64,000 bases of DNA from a virus, in the IMG/VR virus record IMGVR_UViG_3300032020_001000, positions 19,862 through 83,861 of that record. One strand, written 5' to 3'. Positions 32,482-41,800 of the stretch are shown here, piece by piece (position 1 is the first letter of the stretch; every line of letters begins with the position of its first letter). Below the pieces are notes generated by a model. That model made no database searches and was not told the origin of the DNA. It saw only the letters and a program-made list of their open reading frames with translations. The translations under genes and the position numbers were made by a program.

Positions 32482-33948
32482 TTGACTGAACCGACCGACT
32501 GGTTGCGCCTGCCGCTCGAGCGGCTGCTGGCGAATCCGCGCAACTACCGCAGGCATCCCGAGGCGCAGATCGCGGCGCTCCGCGCCAACCTCAGTCGTCA
32601 TGGGCAGCAGAAGCCCGTGGTGATCCGCTCGGACGACACGATCCTGGCCGGCCACGCGCTGGTGGAGGCGGCGCGGCAGTCGGGCTGGAGCGAGATCGGC
32701 ATACGCGTCTACGACGGCACCGCCCCCGACGCATTCCTGGTCGACGATAACGAGTCGGTGCGCCTGGCAGAGGATGATGACCAGGCACTCGCCGGGCTGC
32801 TGCGAGAGCGCATGGAGGCGGGGACGCTGGACTCCACGGGCTGGGGAGAGGATGAGGTGCGGGCGCTGCTCGAGCGCATCGAGGCGGAGCAGCACCAGGT
32901 GCAGGGCGAAGATCCGGGGCCGGGGGAGGCGCCGGCGGAGCCGGTAACGCGCCCGGGCGACTTATGGCTGCTGGGCGAGCACCGGCTGCTGTGCGGTGAC
33001 TGCATGGTCGAGGGCGACATCGACCGCCTCATGGCCGGCGAGAAGGCCGGGTGCTGCGTGACGTCGCCGCCCTACGCCATGCAGCGAGAATCGACGTACG
33101 GCGGCACCCCCGCCTCCGATTATCCCGCCTGGTTCCGGCGCGTGGCAGCCCAGGTGTGGAGCGCGCTCGATGAGGCCGGCAGTTTCTTTCTGAACCTCAA
33201 AGAACACGTCGAGGATGGCCAGCGCAGCCTCTACGTCATGCGTACGGTGATCGCTCTCGTCGAGGCGGGTTGGCGCTACGTGGATCAGCTGATCTGGGTG
33301 AAGCCCGGGCTGCCGGGCGAGCACTACCCGCGCTTGAAGAATGACTTCGAGCCGATTCATTTCTTCGCGCGGCAGGACGCCGTCAACTGGCAAGTGCGGG
33401 TTGTGGACATGAACCGCGACTGGCTGGCGGAGACCGACTTCAACCTGGCGGAGATGTATGAGGACATCTTCCAGTTCTCCAAGCAGTTCCGGATCAGGTT
33501 CCGACCGCGCGCAGTGGGGCACCGAAGCACGGGCGTTCCTGAGTATCAAGGGCCCGGCGGCTCCTACGGCCCCAGCGGGAACATCAGCCTGAACGATGAT
33601 GTGCGAGTCTCAGGCATCGCGCGCCCGGGCAACGTGCAGCATTTTGGACTAAATCGTGAATCCTTCGATCATCCGGCGGTGTTCCCGGTGGCGCTGCCGG
33701 CCTTCTTCATGCGCTTGACCACCGAGGAAGGCGGGCTGACCTTCGAACCCTTCTCCGGCGCGGGCACGACCATCATCGCCGCGGAGCAGAACCAGCGCCG
33801 ATGCGTCGCCGTGGAACTGGTGCCGGCCTACTGCGACGTCGCTATCGAGCGCTGGCAGCGCATGACCGGACGCCCAGTGTCCCATGCGGAGACAGGCAGA
33901 ACCTTCGCCGAGTACACTCAGGAGCGTGCTCAGGGCGGCGCAGAGTGA
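32482..33948 (+). CDS. ParB-domain / DNA methyltransferase fusion
   Basis: TTG 32482, with GGAGAG just before it, starts a 488-residue protein. Residues 1-100 are ParB-like (LLANPRNYRRHP, LRANLSRHGQQKPVVI, ILAGHALVEAARQ, VDDNESVRLAE). Then comes a beta-class amino-methyltransferase: SPPYAMQ near 195 (motif IV) and FEPFSGAGTTIIAAEQ near 432 followed by RRCVAVEL (motif I). ParB-methyltransferase fusions often stand next to terminase genes in phages. It should modify adenine or cytosine amino groups; specificity unknown. The frame is open upstream to 32239 but overlaps the promoter. Confidence 0.85.
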   Translation: MTEPTDWLRLPLERLLANPRNYRRHPEAQIAALRANLSRHGQQKPVVIRSDDTILAGHALVEAARQSGWSEIGIRVYDGTAPDAFLVDDNESVRLAEDDDQALAGLLRERMEAGTLDSTGWGEDEVRALLERIEAEQHQVQGEDPGPGEAPAEPVTRPGDLWLLGEHRLLCGDCMVEGDIDRLMAGEKAGCCVTSPPYAMQRESTYGGTPASDYPAWFRRVAAQVWSALDEAGSFFLNLKEHVEDGQRSLYVMRTVIALVEAGWRYVDQLIWVKPGLPGEHYPRLKNDFEPIHFFARQDAVNWQVRVVDMNRDWLAETDFNLAEMYEDIFQFSKQFRIRFRPRAVGHRSTGVPEYQGPGGSYGPSGNISLNDDVRVSGIARPGNVQHFGLNRESFDHPAVFPVALPAFFMRLTTEEGGLTFEPFSGAGTTIIAAEQNQRRCVAVELVPAYCDVAIERWQRMTGRPVSHAETGRTFAEYTQERAQGGAE

Positions 33949-33994
33949 CACAGATCGGGACAGTCATCGCGCGCGCGCGCGAGGCGGCAGACGC

Positions 33995-34768
33995 ATGAGC
34001 GCCGATCGGCAACCGCTGCAGCCGGCCGGGAATGGGGCAGACGGGAGCCCCGGCGGGGAGCAACGTGGAGGGACGGGACCAGATCACCAGCCGCCGGGCA
34101 ATGTAGGCACACAGGGGCACACAGGGGCAACTCCGGGGCAACCTGGGCGGCGACGGCGCGGCGGTGGGGCCCGGGCGGAGCGGATCGCTATCCTCGAGGA
34201 GCGGCGTACGCGGGTGTGGATGCTGGCACTCGTCCGCAAGCTCAGCGTCCGCGAGATCGCCCAGGTCGTGGGCGTTGGGAAGAGCACGGTCGACCGGGAT
34301 CTGCTGACGGTCCGCAGGCGCACACATGCAGTGATACGCGCGACCGGCCGCATGGAGCAAGCCGTCCTGCAGATGGCGGCGCAGATTATCGAGACCTGCG
34401 ACGCGGTGGCGCGGCAGGCCTGGGCCGACCTGATGGAGGCGCCAAAGGGCTCGTCGACGCGGGCGCGGTTCCTGCGGATCATCCTGGGAGCCGTCGCAGA
34501 GCAGGTCAAGTTGCTGCAATCCCTCGGGGTAATGAAGCGGGTACCGGAGGAGGTGGTGATCGGTGGATTCGAGCTTGAGCAGCGTCTCCAGCGACTCAGC
34601 GACGAGGATGCGGCCGCAGCTATCGCGCTCCTCGATCAAATCTGTCCCCCTATTGAGGGAGCCACTGGCGGCAATGGTGGCCGCGCGCAGCGACCCGCGA
34701 GCGTGGATCGAGAGCCACCTTTGGATACGCGACAAGCGCCGCCGCCTGATACCACTGCACCTGAATGA
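33995..34768 (+). CDS. Terminase small subunit
   Basis: A 257-residue protein just upstream of the large terminase. After a Gly/Pro-rich N-terminus (about 55 residues) it has a basic segment and a helix-turn-helix (LSVREIAQVVGVGKSTVDRD near 92-111), then an oligomerisation-type helical region. This suits the DNA-recognition subunit of the packaging motor. Three GGGGCA motifs at 34114-34140 in its N-terminal coding DNA may belong to a packaging site. Its last 95 bases or so overlap the large subunit. Confidence 0.75.
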   Translation: MSADRQPLQPAGNGADGSPGGEQRGGTGPDHQPPGNVGTQGHTGATPGQPGRRRRGGGARAERIAILEERRTRVWMLALVRKLSVREIAQVVGVGKSTVDRDLLTVRRRTHAVIRATGRMEQAVLQMAAQIIETCDAVARQAWADLMEAPKGSSTRARFLRIILGAVAEQVKLLQSLGVMKRVPEEVVIGGFELEQRLQRLSDEDAAAAIALLDQICPPIEGATGGNGGRAQRPASVDREPPLDTRQAPPPDTTAPE

Positions 34769-36263
34769 GTGCCAGGCCGATTACCATGCCCACGCGACGC
34801 AGTGGGACGTGATCCTCAAGGCGCGGCAGATCGGGTTCACCACGCTCATCTGCGCCCGCTACTTCGCTGACTGCCTGCTGCGGCGCAATACCGTGTCGGT
34901 CATCGTGGCGCATGATGCCGACTCGGCGGAGAAGATCTTCCGCATCGTGCAGCTCTACTGGGAGCGGCTACCGGCGTGGCTGCACGTGATGGCGGGCAAG
35001 CCGCGCTTCTCCAACCGCCGCGAGTTCTTCTGGCCGCAGATCAACAGCCAGTTCTATGTCGGCACCGCCGGCGCCCTGACCTTTGGACGCGGCCAGACCA
35101 TCAACAACCTGCACTGCAGCGAGTTCGCGTTCTGGCCCAAGCCCGAGGAGGCGCTGGTTGCCCTCAGCGAGGCAGTGCCTGCGGATGGGCGGATGGTGAT
35201 CGAGAGCACGGCCAACGGCATGGGCAATTACTTCCACCGCCTGTGGCGGGCGGCGATGGATCAGGAGAACCGCTTTACGCCGCACTGGTATCGGTGGTTT
35301 GACTCCAGCGAGTATGCAGCGGCGCCGACCGCCGCCGAGGAAGCGGCATGGGCCGCACAACTGGTTTCGGCGGACGCTGGCCAGCTCGGGGCGAGGGATG
35401 GGGTAGCTGGCCTCAGCCAGGATGAACTGCGCCTCATTCGCGGCCACGGGCTGTCCTTTGCACAGATCAAGTGGCGGCGGGAGAAGGTGCGCGACCTCGG
35501 CCAGCGCTTCAGGCAGGAATACCCCGAGAATGACCTGGACTGCTTCCTGGCGAGCACGCGCGGGGTGTTCGAGCCGGATGCGCTGGAGCGAGCGGTGGCG
35601 CGGATCGCCGCCGAGCCGCGGGCGCAGCGCCTTGATATCCTGCGCGGCAAGGACAGCCAGATCGCGGTCGCGCCGGCAACGCTGCTGGTATGGGAGGAGC
35701 CGGTCGCGGAGCGCATCTACGTGATCGGCGCCGACGTTGGCGAGGGGCTTGCTGGCGGCGATGCATCCGCGGCCTGCGTGCTGGACCGCAACAGCGGGGC
35801 GCAGGCGGCAGAGCTGCACGGACGGGTGGCGCCCGACCGCTTCGCGCAGCAACTGAACCTCCTGGGCCGCTGGTATAACCGGGCGCTGCTGGCGGTGGAG
35901 CGCAACAACCACGGGCACTCGACGCTCAACACGCTACGCAATGTCCTGCGCTACCCGCGCCTCTACTACCACGTGCGCTACGATGCGATGAGGCAGGCTA
36001 CTCCTATGCTGGGCTGGCCGACCGACCAGGCGACGAAGCCGATCCTGGTGGACGATATGGCGGCAGCGATATCGCAGGATGCGTTAATCATGCGCTCATC
36101 CGGGCTGGCGGACGAATGCCGGACGTTCGTGGTTCACAATGATGGATCGCAGGGGGCGGAGGTCGGCCAGTTTGATGATCGGGTGATTGCTGCGGGTATT
36201 GCATGGCAGGCGCGCAAGCGGATGGTGCCGCGGCCCATTGCCAAGCGGCCAGAGGGATGGTGA
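34674..36263 (+). CDS. terL: Terminase large subunit
   Basis: Packaging ATPase-nuclease of 529 residues. The ATPase shows a Walker A variant LKARQIGFTT near 50, Walker B GRMVIESTANG near 176 and the coupling region after it; the RNase H-like nuclease shows GADVGEGLAGGD near 353, LLAVERNNHG near 408 and DDRVIAAGIAWQ near 505 with acidic metal ligands. ATG 34674 after GAGGGAG is preferred; ATG 34563 would add a Ser-rich stretch that looks like a shadow of the small subunit. Confidence 0.9.
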   Translation: MVAARSDPRAWIESHLWIRDKRRRLIPLHLNECQADYHAHATQWDVILKARQIGFTTLICARYFADCLLRRNTVSVIVAHDADSAEKIFRIVQLYWERLPAWLHVMAGKPRFSNRREFFWPQINSQFYVGTAGALTFGRGQTINNLHCSEFAFWPKPEEALVALSEAVPADGRMVIESTANGMGNYFHRLWRAAMDQENRFTPHWYRWFDSSEYAAAPTAAEEAAWAAQLVSADAGQLGARDGVAGLSQDELRLIRGHGLSFAQIKWRREKVRDLGQRFRQEYPENDLDCFLASTRGVFEPDALERAVARIAAEPRAQRLDILRGKDSQIAVAPATLLVWEEPVAERIYVIGADVGEGLAGGDASAACVLDRNSGAQAAELHGRVAPDRFAQQLNLLGRWYNRALLAVERNNHGHSTLNTLRNVLRYPRLYYHVRYDAMRQATPMLGWPTDQATKPILVDDMAAAISQDALIMRSSGLADECRTFVVHNDGSQGAEVGQFDDRVIAAGIAWQARKRMVPRPIAKRPEGW

Positions 36264-36484
36264 TGGGGGCTCAGCGCCACTGGGATAATCTGGTGGCGGC
36301 CGTCTATGCCTATGGCCAGCAGGTAGGCGGCTTCGGATCGGTGACCGTGCGCATCGGTTTTCACGAGGGCCTGCCCGTGCAACTGGATGTCCTGAATCGC
36401 GAGGAGCGGTGCCGGCTGGATGGCGGCGGCATCGTGTTGACACCGAAGCCCGGCCCGGTTACACTGCCTACAGATAACCAGTAG
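36263..36484 (+). CDS. Small hypothetical protein
   Basis: ATG 36263 sits six bases after AGAGGG and overlaps the terminase stop; ATG 36257 is an alternative. The 73-residue product is beta-rich (FGSVTVRIGF, LPVQLDVLN). The promoter at 36437 lies within its last codons. Confidence 0.55.
   Translation: MGAQRHWDNLVAAVYAYGQQVGGFGSVTVRIGFHEGLPVQLDVLNREERCRLDGGGIVLTPKPGPVTLPTDNQ
36437..36465 (+). promoter_or_regulatory. Sigma70 promoter
   Basis: TTGACA (36437-36442), 17-base spacer, TACACT (36460-36465). The -35 is a perfect consensus. Transcription would begin near 36472 and meet a strong terminator 75-80 bases later. Confidence 0.8.
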
Positions 36485-36551
36485 CACCCGCCGACATCTC
36501 GCAGATTAGGCGGCCTCGATTCCCGATGGTCATCGGGCGAGGCCGCCTTTT
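36472..36551 (+). ncRNA. Short leader or small RNA with terminator (unit A)
   Basis: A promoter and an intrinsic terminator delimit an 80-nt transcript before the portal gene. It contains GATAACC...TAG and ATCTCGCAGATTAGGCGG, also found in unit B (43106-43232). CCGCC near 36489 can pair with the GGCGG that forms the 5' arm of the terminator, so an alternative, terminator-breaking fold is possible. It may be an attenuator controlling the late genes or a trans-acting small RNA. Confidence 0.65.
36509..36551 (+). terminator. Rho-independent terminator
   Basis: GGCGGCCTCG (36509-36518) pairs with CGAGGCCGCC (36538-36547); inside, CCCGAT pairs with ATCGGG around a GGTC loop. TTTT follows at 36548-36551. 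It lies just before the portal ribosome site. Confidence 0.88.
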
Positions 36552-36567
36552 GCATTAGGAGGAGAGC

Positions 36568-37932
36568 ATGGCCATTGATTTCCGCGTCTACCCGCCCGAG
36601 CGAGAGAAAACGCGCATCGAAGGGTACGTCCGCTACGAGAAGCTGTTTCTGGGGCAGCACCGGGAATTGTATGCGGCGCGGCCGGGCCGATACCAGCTAG
36701 CTCGCTACATCGCGGTCAACATGCCGGGCATGATCTCGCGGCTATGTGCCGACCTGCTGTTTGGCGAGCAGCCCGACTTCACAGCCACTGAGGATGCGAC
36801 GCAGGAGGCGCTGGATGATCTGGTACAGCGCAACAACCTGCACACCCTCAACTATGAGTCCGCCTTGGCGAACTCCTTCCGCGGCGACGCGGTGTACAAG
36901 GTGCGCTGGGGCAAGCGCACCCCGCAGGCGGAGCTACCGGAGGCCATCATCGAGGAGGTGCCGCCCGCCATCTACTTCCCTGAGATCGATGAGGACGATG
37001 TGAGGAGAGTGAGGAGGGTGACCCTGGCTTGGCTCAAGATCGATCCGGCCAACCCTCAGTTGCGCTACCTGCGGATGGAGGAGCATGAACCCGGCGTGGT
37101 CCGGAATCGGCTGCTGCGCTTCGCCGACAGAGGGGCGACGCAGGAGGAGATGCCGCTCACGATCTTCTCGGCCTATGAGGGACTCGAGCCTGAGGTGGCA
37201 ACGGGGCTGAGTGTGATCCCAATCTTCCACATCCCGAACTTCGTGTATGGGAGCCGCTTCTGGGGGATCAGCGACTACGAGGGGTTGGAGACCCTGTTCG
37301 AGGCGCTCAATGACCGGGTGACGCAGTGCGACGATGTGCTCAGCAAGCACGTGGCGCCGAAGCTGGTGGTGCCGCCGCGCTTCGTCGACGAGGAGGGGAA
37401 GGTCAAACTGGGCGAGCTGGAGGTCGTGCAGCTCGACCCCGGAGAGCCGGCGCCGACCTACGTCACGTGGGATGCGCACCTGACCGCAGCGATGGCACAC
37501 TTGGACCGCTTGATGGACTTCATCTTCATCATCTCCGAGACAGCGCCTGCCGCGTTCGGGCTGGACAAATATGGCGTGGCCGAGTCGGGCAGGGCATTGC
37601 GGCTGCGCCTGCTGCGTACGCTCGCCAAGGTCAATCGCAAGCGGTTGTACTATGATCGCGCCCTGAAAGCGGCCCTGCTATGCGCGCAGCAGCTCGAGGT
37701 GGTGCACGGCGGCGCGTCCTATGAACCCCAGGAGCCCGTCATTGGCTGGGCGGACGGCCTGCCGGAGGACATGTTCGAGCTGGTGCAGATGGAGGCCCAG
37801 CGGCTGACGGCCGGCAACACGAGCCTCGAGTCCAGCATCCGCCGCCTGGATGGCCCCGATGCGGTCGAGGCTGAGATGGAGAGGATCGCCGAGGACCTGG
37901 GGCAGGCGACGACGCTGACGGGGCAGGGATAA
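36568..37932 (+). CDS. Portal protein
   Basis: A 454-residue protein with AGGAGGAG before ATG 36568. It follows the terminase and precedes the MuF-type head gene. Features such as ARYIAVNMPGMISRLCADLLFGEQ near 47-70, AVYKVRWG, FVYGSRFWGISDYEGLETLFEALNDR (clip/stem region) and SETAPAAFGLDKYGVAESGRAL with a downstream RLLRTLAKVNRKR helix match SPP1 gp6-type portals. The dodecamer forms the DNA channel at the capsid vertex. Confidence 0.88.
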   Translation: MAIDFRVYPPEREKTRIEGYVRYEKLFLGQHRELYAARPGRYQLARYIAVNMPGMISRLCADLLFGEQPDFTATEDATQEALDDLVQRNNLHTLNYESALANSFRGDAVYKVRWGKRTPQAELPEAIIEEVPPAIYFPEIDEDDVRRVRRVTLAWLKIDPANPQLRYLRMEEHEPGVVRNRLLRFADRGATQEEMPLTIFSAYEGLEPEVATGLSVIPIFHIPNFVYGSRFWGISDYEGLETLFEALNDRVTQCDDVLSKHVAPKLVVPPRFVDEEGKVKLGELEVVQLDPGEPAPTYVTWDAHLTAAMAHLDRLMDFIFIISETAPAAFGLDKYGVAESGRALRLRLLRTLAKVNRKRLYYDRALKAALLCAQQLEVVHGGASYEPQEPVIGWADGLPEDMFELVQMEAQRLTAGNTSLESSIRRLDGPDAVEAEMERIAEDLGQATTLTGQG

Positions 37933-37950
37933 CATCCCAGGGGTGCGACG

Positions 37951-38493
37951 GTGTCGCGCTGTGGGTGGATACGGGCGGTCGGCTACGAGGAGTATGAGTG
38001 CGGGATCACCGGCGTGTCTGTGGTTGCCGAGTGCGCGAACGCGGCGCGATGCATTCCGCGCATGGCGCGCATGTACGTGCGGGGAATGCTGCCCGCTTTC
38101 GACCGACTAGATGAGGAGACGAGGGAAGCGATCATGCAGGTGGCCAAGGAGTTCGGTGGGCTTGGCGGAGCATCGGTCAAGGGGATGAGCGAGGGCGAGC
38201 TGACGGCACTCATGGAACAGGTGCGCTCCGAGCGTCAGGCGCGGGCGAGGGGCAAACGGCAACTGCCTGCCTACAACAAACGCCTCCGGCGCCTGGTCGA
38301 GCGGCGCCACCAGATCGATGAGCAGATCAAGGCGGTGCAGGCCGCGATCGTGGCTATTGAGGAGGGGAGGGGAGAGCCGGAGGCCCCGCGCCGGCGGAAC
38401 CTCAGCGAGCAGGGTAGGCGCCGCATCGCCGAGGCGGCTCGCCAGCGGGCCGTTCGTCAGCGGGCTGCTCGCGAGGAGAGCAAGCCCAAGTGA
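37951..38493 (+). CDS. Coiled-coil hypothetical protein with basic C-terminus
   Basis: GTG 37951 starts a 180-residue protein. The middle (about 90-140) is a charged coiled coil and the end is rich in Arg (LSEQGRRRIAEAARQRAVRQ), similar to small DNA-binding repeats. No family recognised. It lies between portal and head genes. Confidence 0.6.
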   Translation: MSRCGWIRAVGYEEYECGITGVSVVAECANAARCIPRMARMYVRGMLPAFDRLDEETREAIMQVAKEFGGLGGASVKGMSEGELTALMEQVRSERQARARGKRQLPAYNKRLRRLVERRHQIDEQIKAVQAAIVAIEEGRGEPEAPRRRNLSEQGRRRIAEAARQRAVRQRAAREESKPK

Positions 38494-38768
38494 CGCTGTT
38501 CCACTCCCGCATCTATGGCGCGATGAACAAGCGCCGGCGCAAGCAGCTCGGACTGGCCAGGCATCGCCGCGAGGCGGTGTGGCGACTCATGGCCGCAGAG
38601 GAGGCTGGGCTGGCCGCAACTGCGCGCTTCCGTCTGGCACCGTGGTGGCGTCGGGTTCTGCACCGGCTGCTGTGGCTGGCTGGGAGGCTATGGTCAGGCC
38701 GGCGATCAGCAGATCGAGCCAGGCTATCGAGAACCGCCAGAGCAGCGCCACGGCGTTCTGGGCGGTGA
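38490..38768 (+). CDS. Small basic protein, possibly membrane-associated
   Basis: GTG 38490 overlaps the previous stop; ATG 38523 is an alternative. The 92-residue product is very basic with a Trp/Leu-rich patch (WWRRVLHRLLWLAGRLW). The second half overlaps a minus-strand frame (38587-38868) with a better ribosome site, so only one of them may be real at the 3' end. Confidence 0.45.
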   Translation: MTLFHSRIYGAMNKRRRKQLGLARHRREAVWRLMAAEEAGLAATARFRLAPWWRRVLHRLLWLAGRLWSGRRSADRARLSRTARAAPRRSGR

Positions 38769-38868
38769 GGGCGGCAGTGCCGTGCCCACTGTCGATAGTT
38801 GCGGCGGCGCTTCGAAACGCCGCCATACCCTGTTGGCGCAGCGCAGCCACATCGGCATCACTGATCAT
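38587..38868 (-). CDS. Possible antisense small protein
   Basis: A 93-codon minus-strand frame begins ATG 38868 exactly six bases after GGAGG on that strand. It reads MISDADVAALRQQGMAAF and has a hydrophobic stretch (FSIAWLDLLIAGLTIA). It would be convergent with 38490-38768. Evidence is the ribosome site and composition only. Confidence 0.35.
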   Translation of the reverse strand: MISDADVAALRQQGMAAFRSAAATIDSGHGTAALTAQNAVALLWRFSIAWLDLLIAGLTIASQPATAAGAEPDATTVPDGSAQLRPAQPPLRP

Positions 38869-38895
38869 GGCCAACCTCCGTGCCGATAAGATTCG

Positions 38896-41800
38896 ATGCA
38901 GGCGGGCGCGATGCCTGCACTGATCGGGCGTCGCAAGGTTGATGATTTCCGCCGCGCGTTCGGCGGGCCGCTGGATTCCCTGGCTGCCGTCTATCGCCGG
39001 GGAATGGCGGATGCGATGGAAGTCCTCAGCAATGCCGCCTCTACCCTCGCGCAGCGCCGCTATGCCCTATCCCACCTGCGTCAATACAACGTTGTGCTGA
39101 GCAATCTCCGGGATGAGACCGCGGCCTGGGCGCAACTCCACATGCCGGCCTCATACCGCCTCGGCATGGAGTTCGCGGATGATGGCATCCGCAGCGTGCG
39201 TCGCGCCGGCATCAACCTCGGAAAGCCGCAGTATGAAGTCTTCAGCCAGGTGCATCGGCAGGCAGCCGAAAGTGCCACTACGGAGTTGCTGCGGACGACC
39301 GATTTCGCAATCGCGCAGATCGGCCGGCGGGTGGATGATGTGTTCCGCCGGGTCGGCATGGAGGAGGTCACGAAGGGCATCGTCGAGGGGGCGACGCGGC
39401 TGGATGTCAGCAAGGCGATCAAGGAGCGATTGATTGATGAGGGCCGGCCATTCTTCCTGGACCGCGCCGGCCGCAAGTGGGACCTCGACCGCTACAGCGA
39501 GATGGTCGCCCGCACCACGACGCGCGAGGCGGCGACGACGGGGACGATCAACCGGCTGAGCGAACACAATATCTGGCTGGCGCAGGTGTCGGCGCACAAC
39601 GCGGGAGATTTCTGTCTTTACTATGAGAATGTCATCGTCTTCATCGGCGACGATCCGAATCCTACACCCTACCCACCGATCAGCGCCATCGAGGGCGGCC
39701 CGCCTTTCCACCCGCAGTGCCTCATTCGCGGCAGCCGGGTCCTGACATCGAGCGGGTGGCGGGCAATCGAGTGCATTCGGCGCGGCGACCTGGTGATGAC
39801 ACACCGCGGCCGTTGGCGACGAGTGACGGCGATGATGCAGCGTGAGTACGAAGGGGAACTCGTGCAACTCGGCGCGCTCCGTGTGACACCTGAGCACCCA
39901 GTATTGACTCAACACGGATGGGTGACTGCGGGCAGTTTATCCGGTGCCGAGAAGGTGGCGATCCTGCAAGCAAGCGACGACCGCATCGGCGGTCAATTCG
40001 GGCCGCTTGCGGTAGCGAATCCGAACGACCTCATAGCCCAAGGCGCGAACAGCGGCATCGCGGGATTCACGCTTGGCAACGCGTTTCGGCTCGCGCCAGT
40101 GGTCGATCTCGATGGTCATATTGCTGCCGTGGCCAGGGAAGAAGAAGTCTGCGATGTAGCGCCCGATGGGATGCTGGAAAGAATATTCGATGCCGGCTGC
40201 GGTGAGCGCGGCACAGACCGCGGATTCGTGGGGATGCGGTTTGCGGCGATAGGAGCCAGCTCGCGTGATCGACATTTTGCGCGCGAGAGTTTCGTCGCGG
40301 CTGGGGTTACCGGGCCCGCGCATGCGACTCCGATTGCGAGTGAACGCGGGACCGTTAGGGTCAGTGATGCTGTCTCGCTTCGCCCCGCCCCTGGGGCGGG
40401 TCTGGATGCCGTAGCGGGGGAACCAGATACGCAGCAACTGTGTGGCATCGCGGCCGATCTCTACTCCCAGCTGCTTCAGCGTGGTGCCTTCGGCATATCG
40501 GCGGCGAAGAAACTGCTTCAGCGGTTCGCCCACTGCTTGTCCGAGGCGCTTTTCAGTGATGCGGCGCCGAAGCTCCTCCCGGCAACCGAAGGAGCAAGTC
40601 GGGCTGCCCAAAACCCGGTCGCGGCGGGAGACGCTCAGAGTGAAGGGCTGGTGACAAACAGGACAGCTAGTCATCGCGACCCCATTATACCATTGCCCAG
40701 ACGTGCTTGCAACTACAGCGGCGTTGTCTACAACCTCTCGGTCGCGGAGGACGAGAGTTATATCGCCGAAAGGATCGTCGTCCACAACTGTGTCCATGTC
40801 CTCACCCCCTTCGTCGAGCGCCTGGCAACTGAGGCGGAGAAGCAGGCGGGCAAGATCGATGCCGACCTGCTCAACAAGTCGCCGGCGGAACTGCAGCGCC
40901 GGTTCCGCGCAGAGTTCCCCGAGCGCGCCCGGGCGGAGGGGAAACGGCTGCGGGAGCAGGCGGCGCGGGGGCGTGGGGCGATCATGCGGCGCGCAGAGAG
41001 AAGGGCACTAGCGGGGCCACCACCGATGAAGGTGCCGGCCCTCCGCGAGATGCCGGTTGGCACCGTGCTGCGGCGCACCTACAAAGGCCGCGAGTATGTC
41101 GCCGAGGTACTGCACGACGGCAGGATCATGTGTAATGGCCAAGTTTATCGGTCGCTCACCGAACTCGCGAAGAATATCACGGGCCAAACCGCGATCAGCG
41201 GACCGCGGTTCTTCGGAGTGGCCGAGCGCGGGAAGCGGGGAGTGGCCATCGCCCCCACCCCCACCCGAGCAGCCCCCGGCGAGGTTGCCGCACCACGTCC
41301 GCCGCGCCTGCCGCCGCGCGACGAGTTGCAGATGGCGAGGTACATCGCCGATGACCTTGCAACGTTGATGGACACGAAGGTAGGATGGAATGGCAAGCTC
41401 ACGATAGAAAAGATACCCGACGCTGTCGGGCTGAAGCAGTGGAATTGTTCTATTGTCCTGGATCAGGCGACCCGCGAGCGTCTAACGGAACTTATGCAGT
41501 TGAATGCAGAGTCCTGGGCGCATAAGTATGAATGGCACCGGCGGCAGATAGCGGACGCATTCCAAACGCTCGTGCACGAAATGACGCATGCTGCTGGGCC
41601 ACAGGGATCATGCACCCAATTCGATTTTGTAACGGCCGCGCAGCGGTGGATCGAGGAGGCGGTGACAAGCGCAGCGTCTGAGCGCATGGCGCCAGTGCTG
41701 TTCAAGCAGATCATGGGGTTTGAAGCCGGGCTAGCGCCAGAGGCTTTTGGACCCGCCTCATATGCATCCTATCAGCAGGCATTGGCGAAGGCGCTGGGCG

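Larger units (their letters stand above)
39718..40788 (+). other. Intein coding segment within the MuF gene
   Basis: The 357-residue intein begins with Cys (CLIRGSRVLTSSGWRAIECI, Hint block A), has a TPEH block B (H334) in RVTPEHPVLT, and ends VYNLSVAEDESYIAERIVVHN followed by Cys+1 (blocks F and G). The His-Asn pair and flanking Cys residues support active splicing. The + strand between about residues 345 and 600 has no sense-strand endonuclease motifs; it is the complement of a minus-strand nuclease gene. Confidence 0.88.

Noticed and set aside
34563-34673. Longer start for the large terminase
   Set aside because: The extra 37 residues are Ser-rich and complementary in reading to the small subunit's helical region; ATG 34674 has a better ribosome site.
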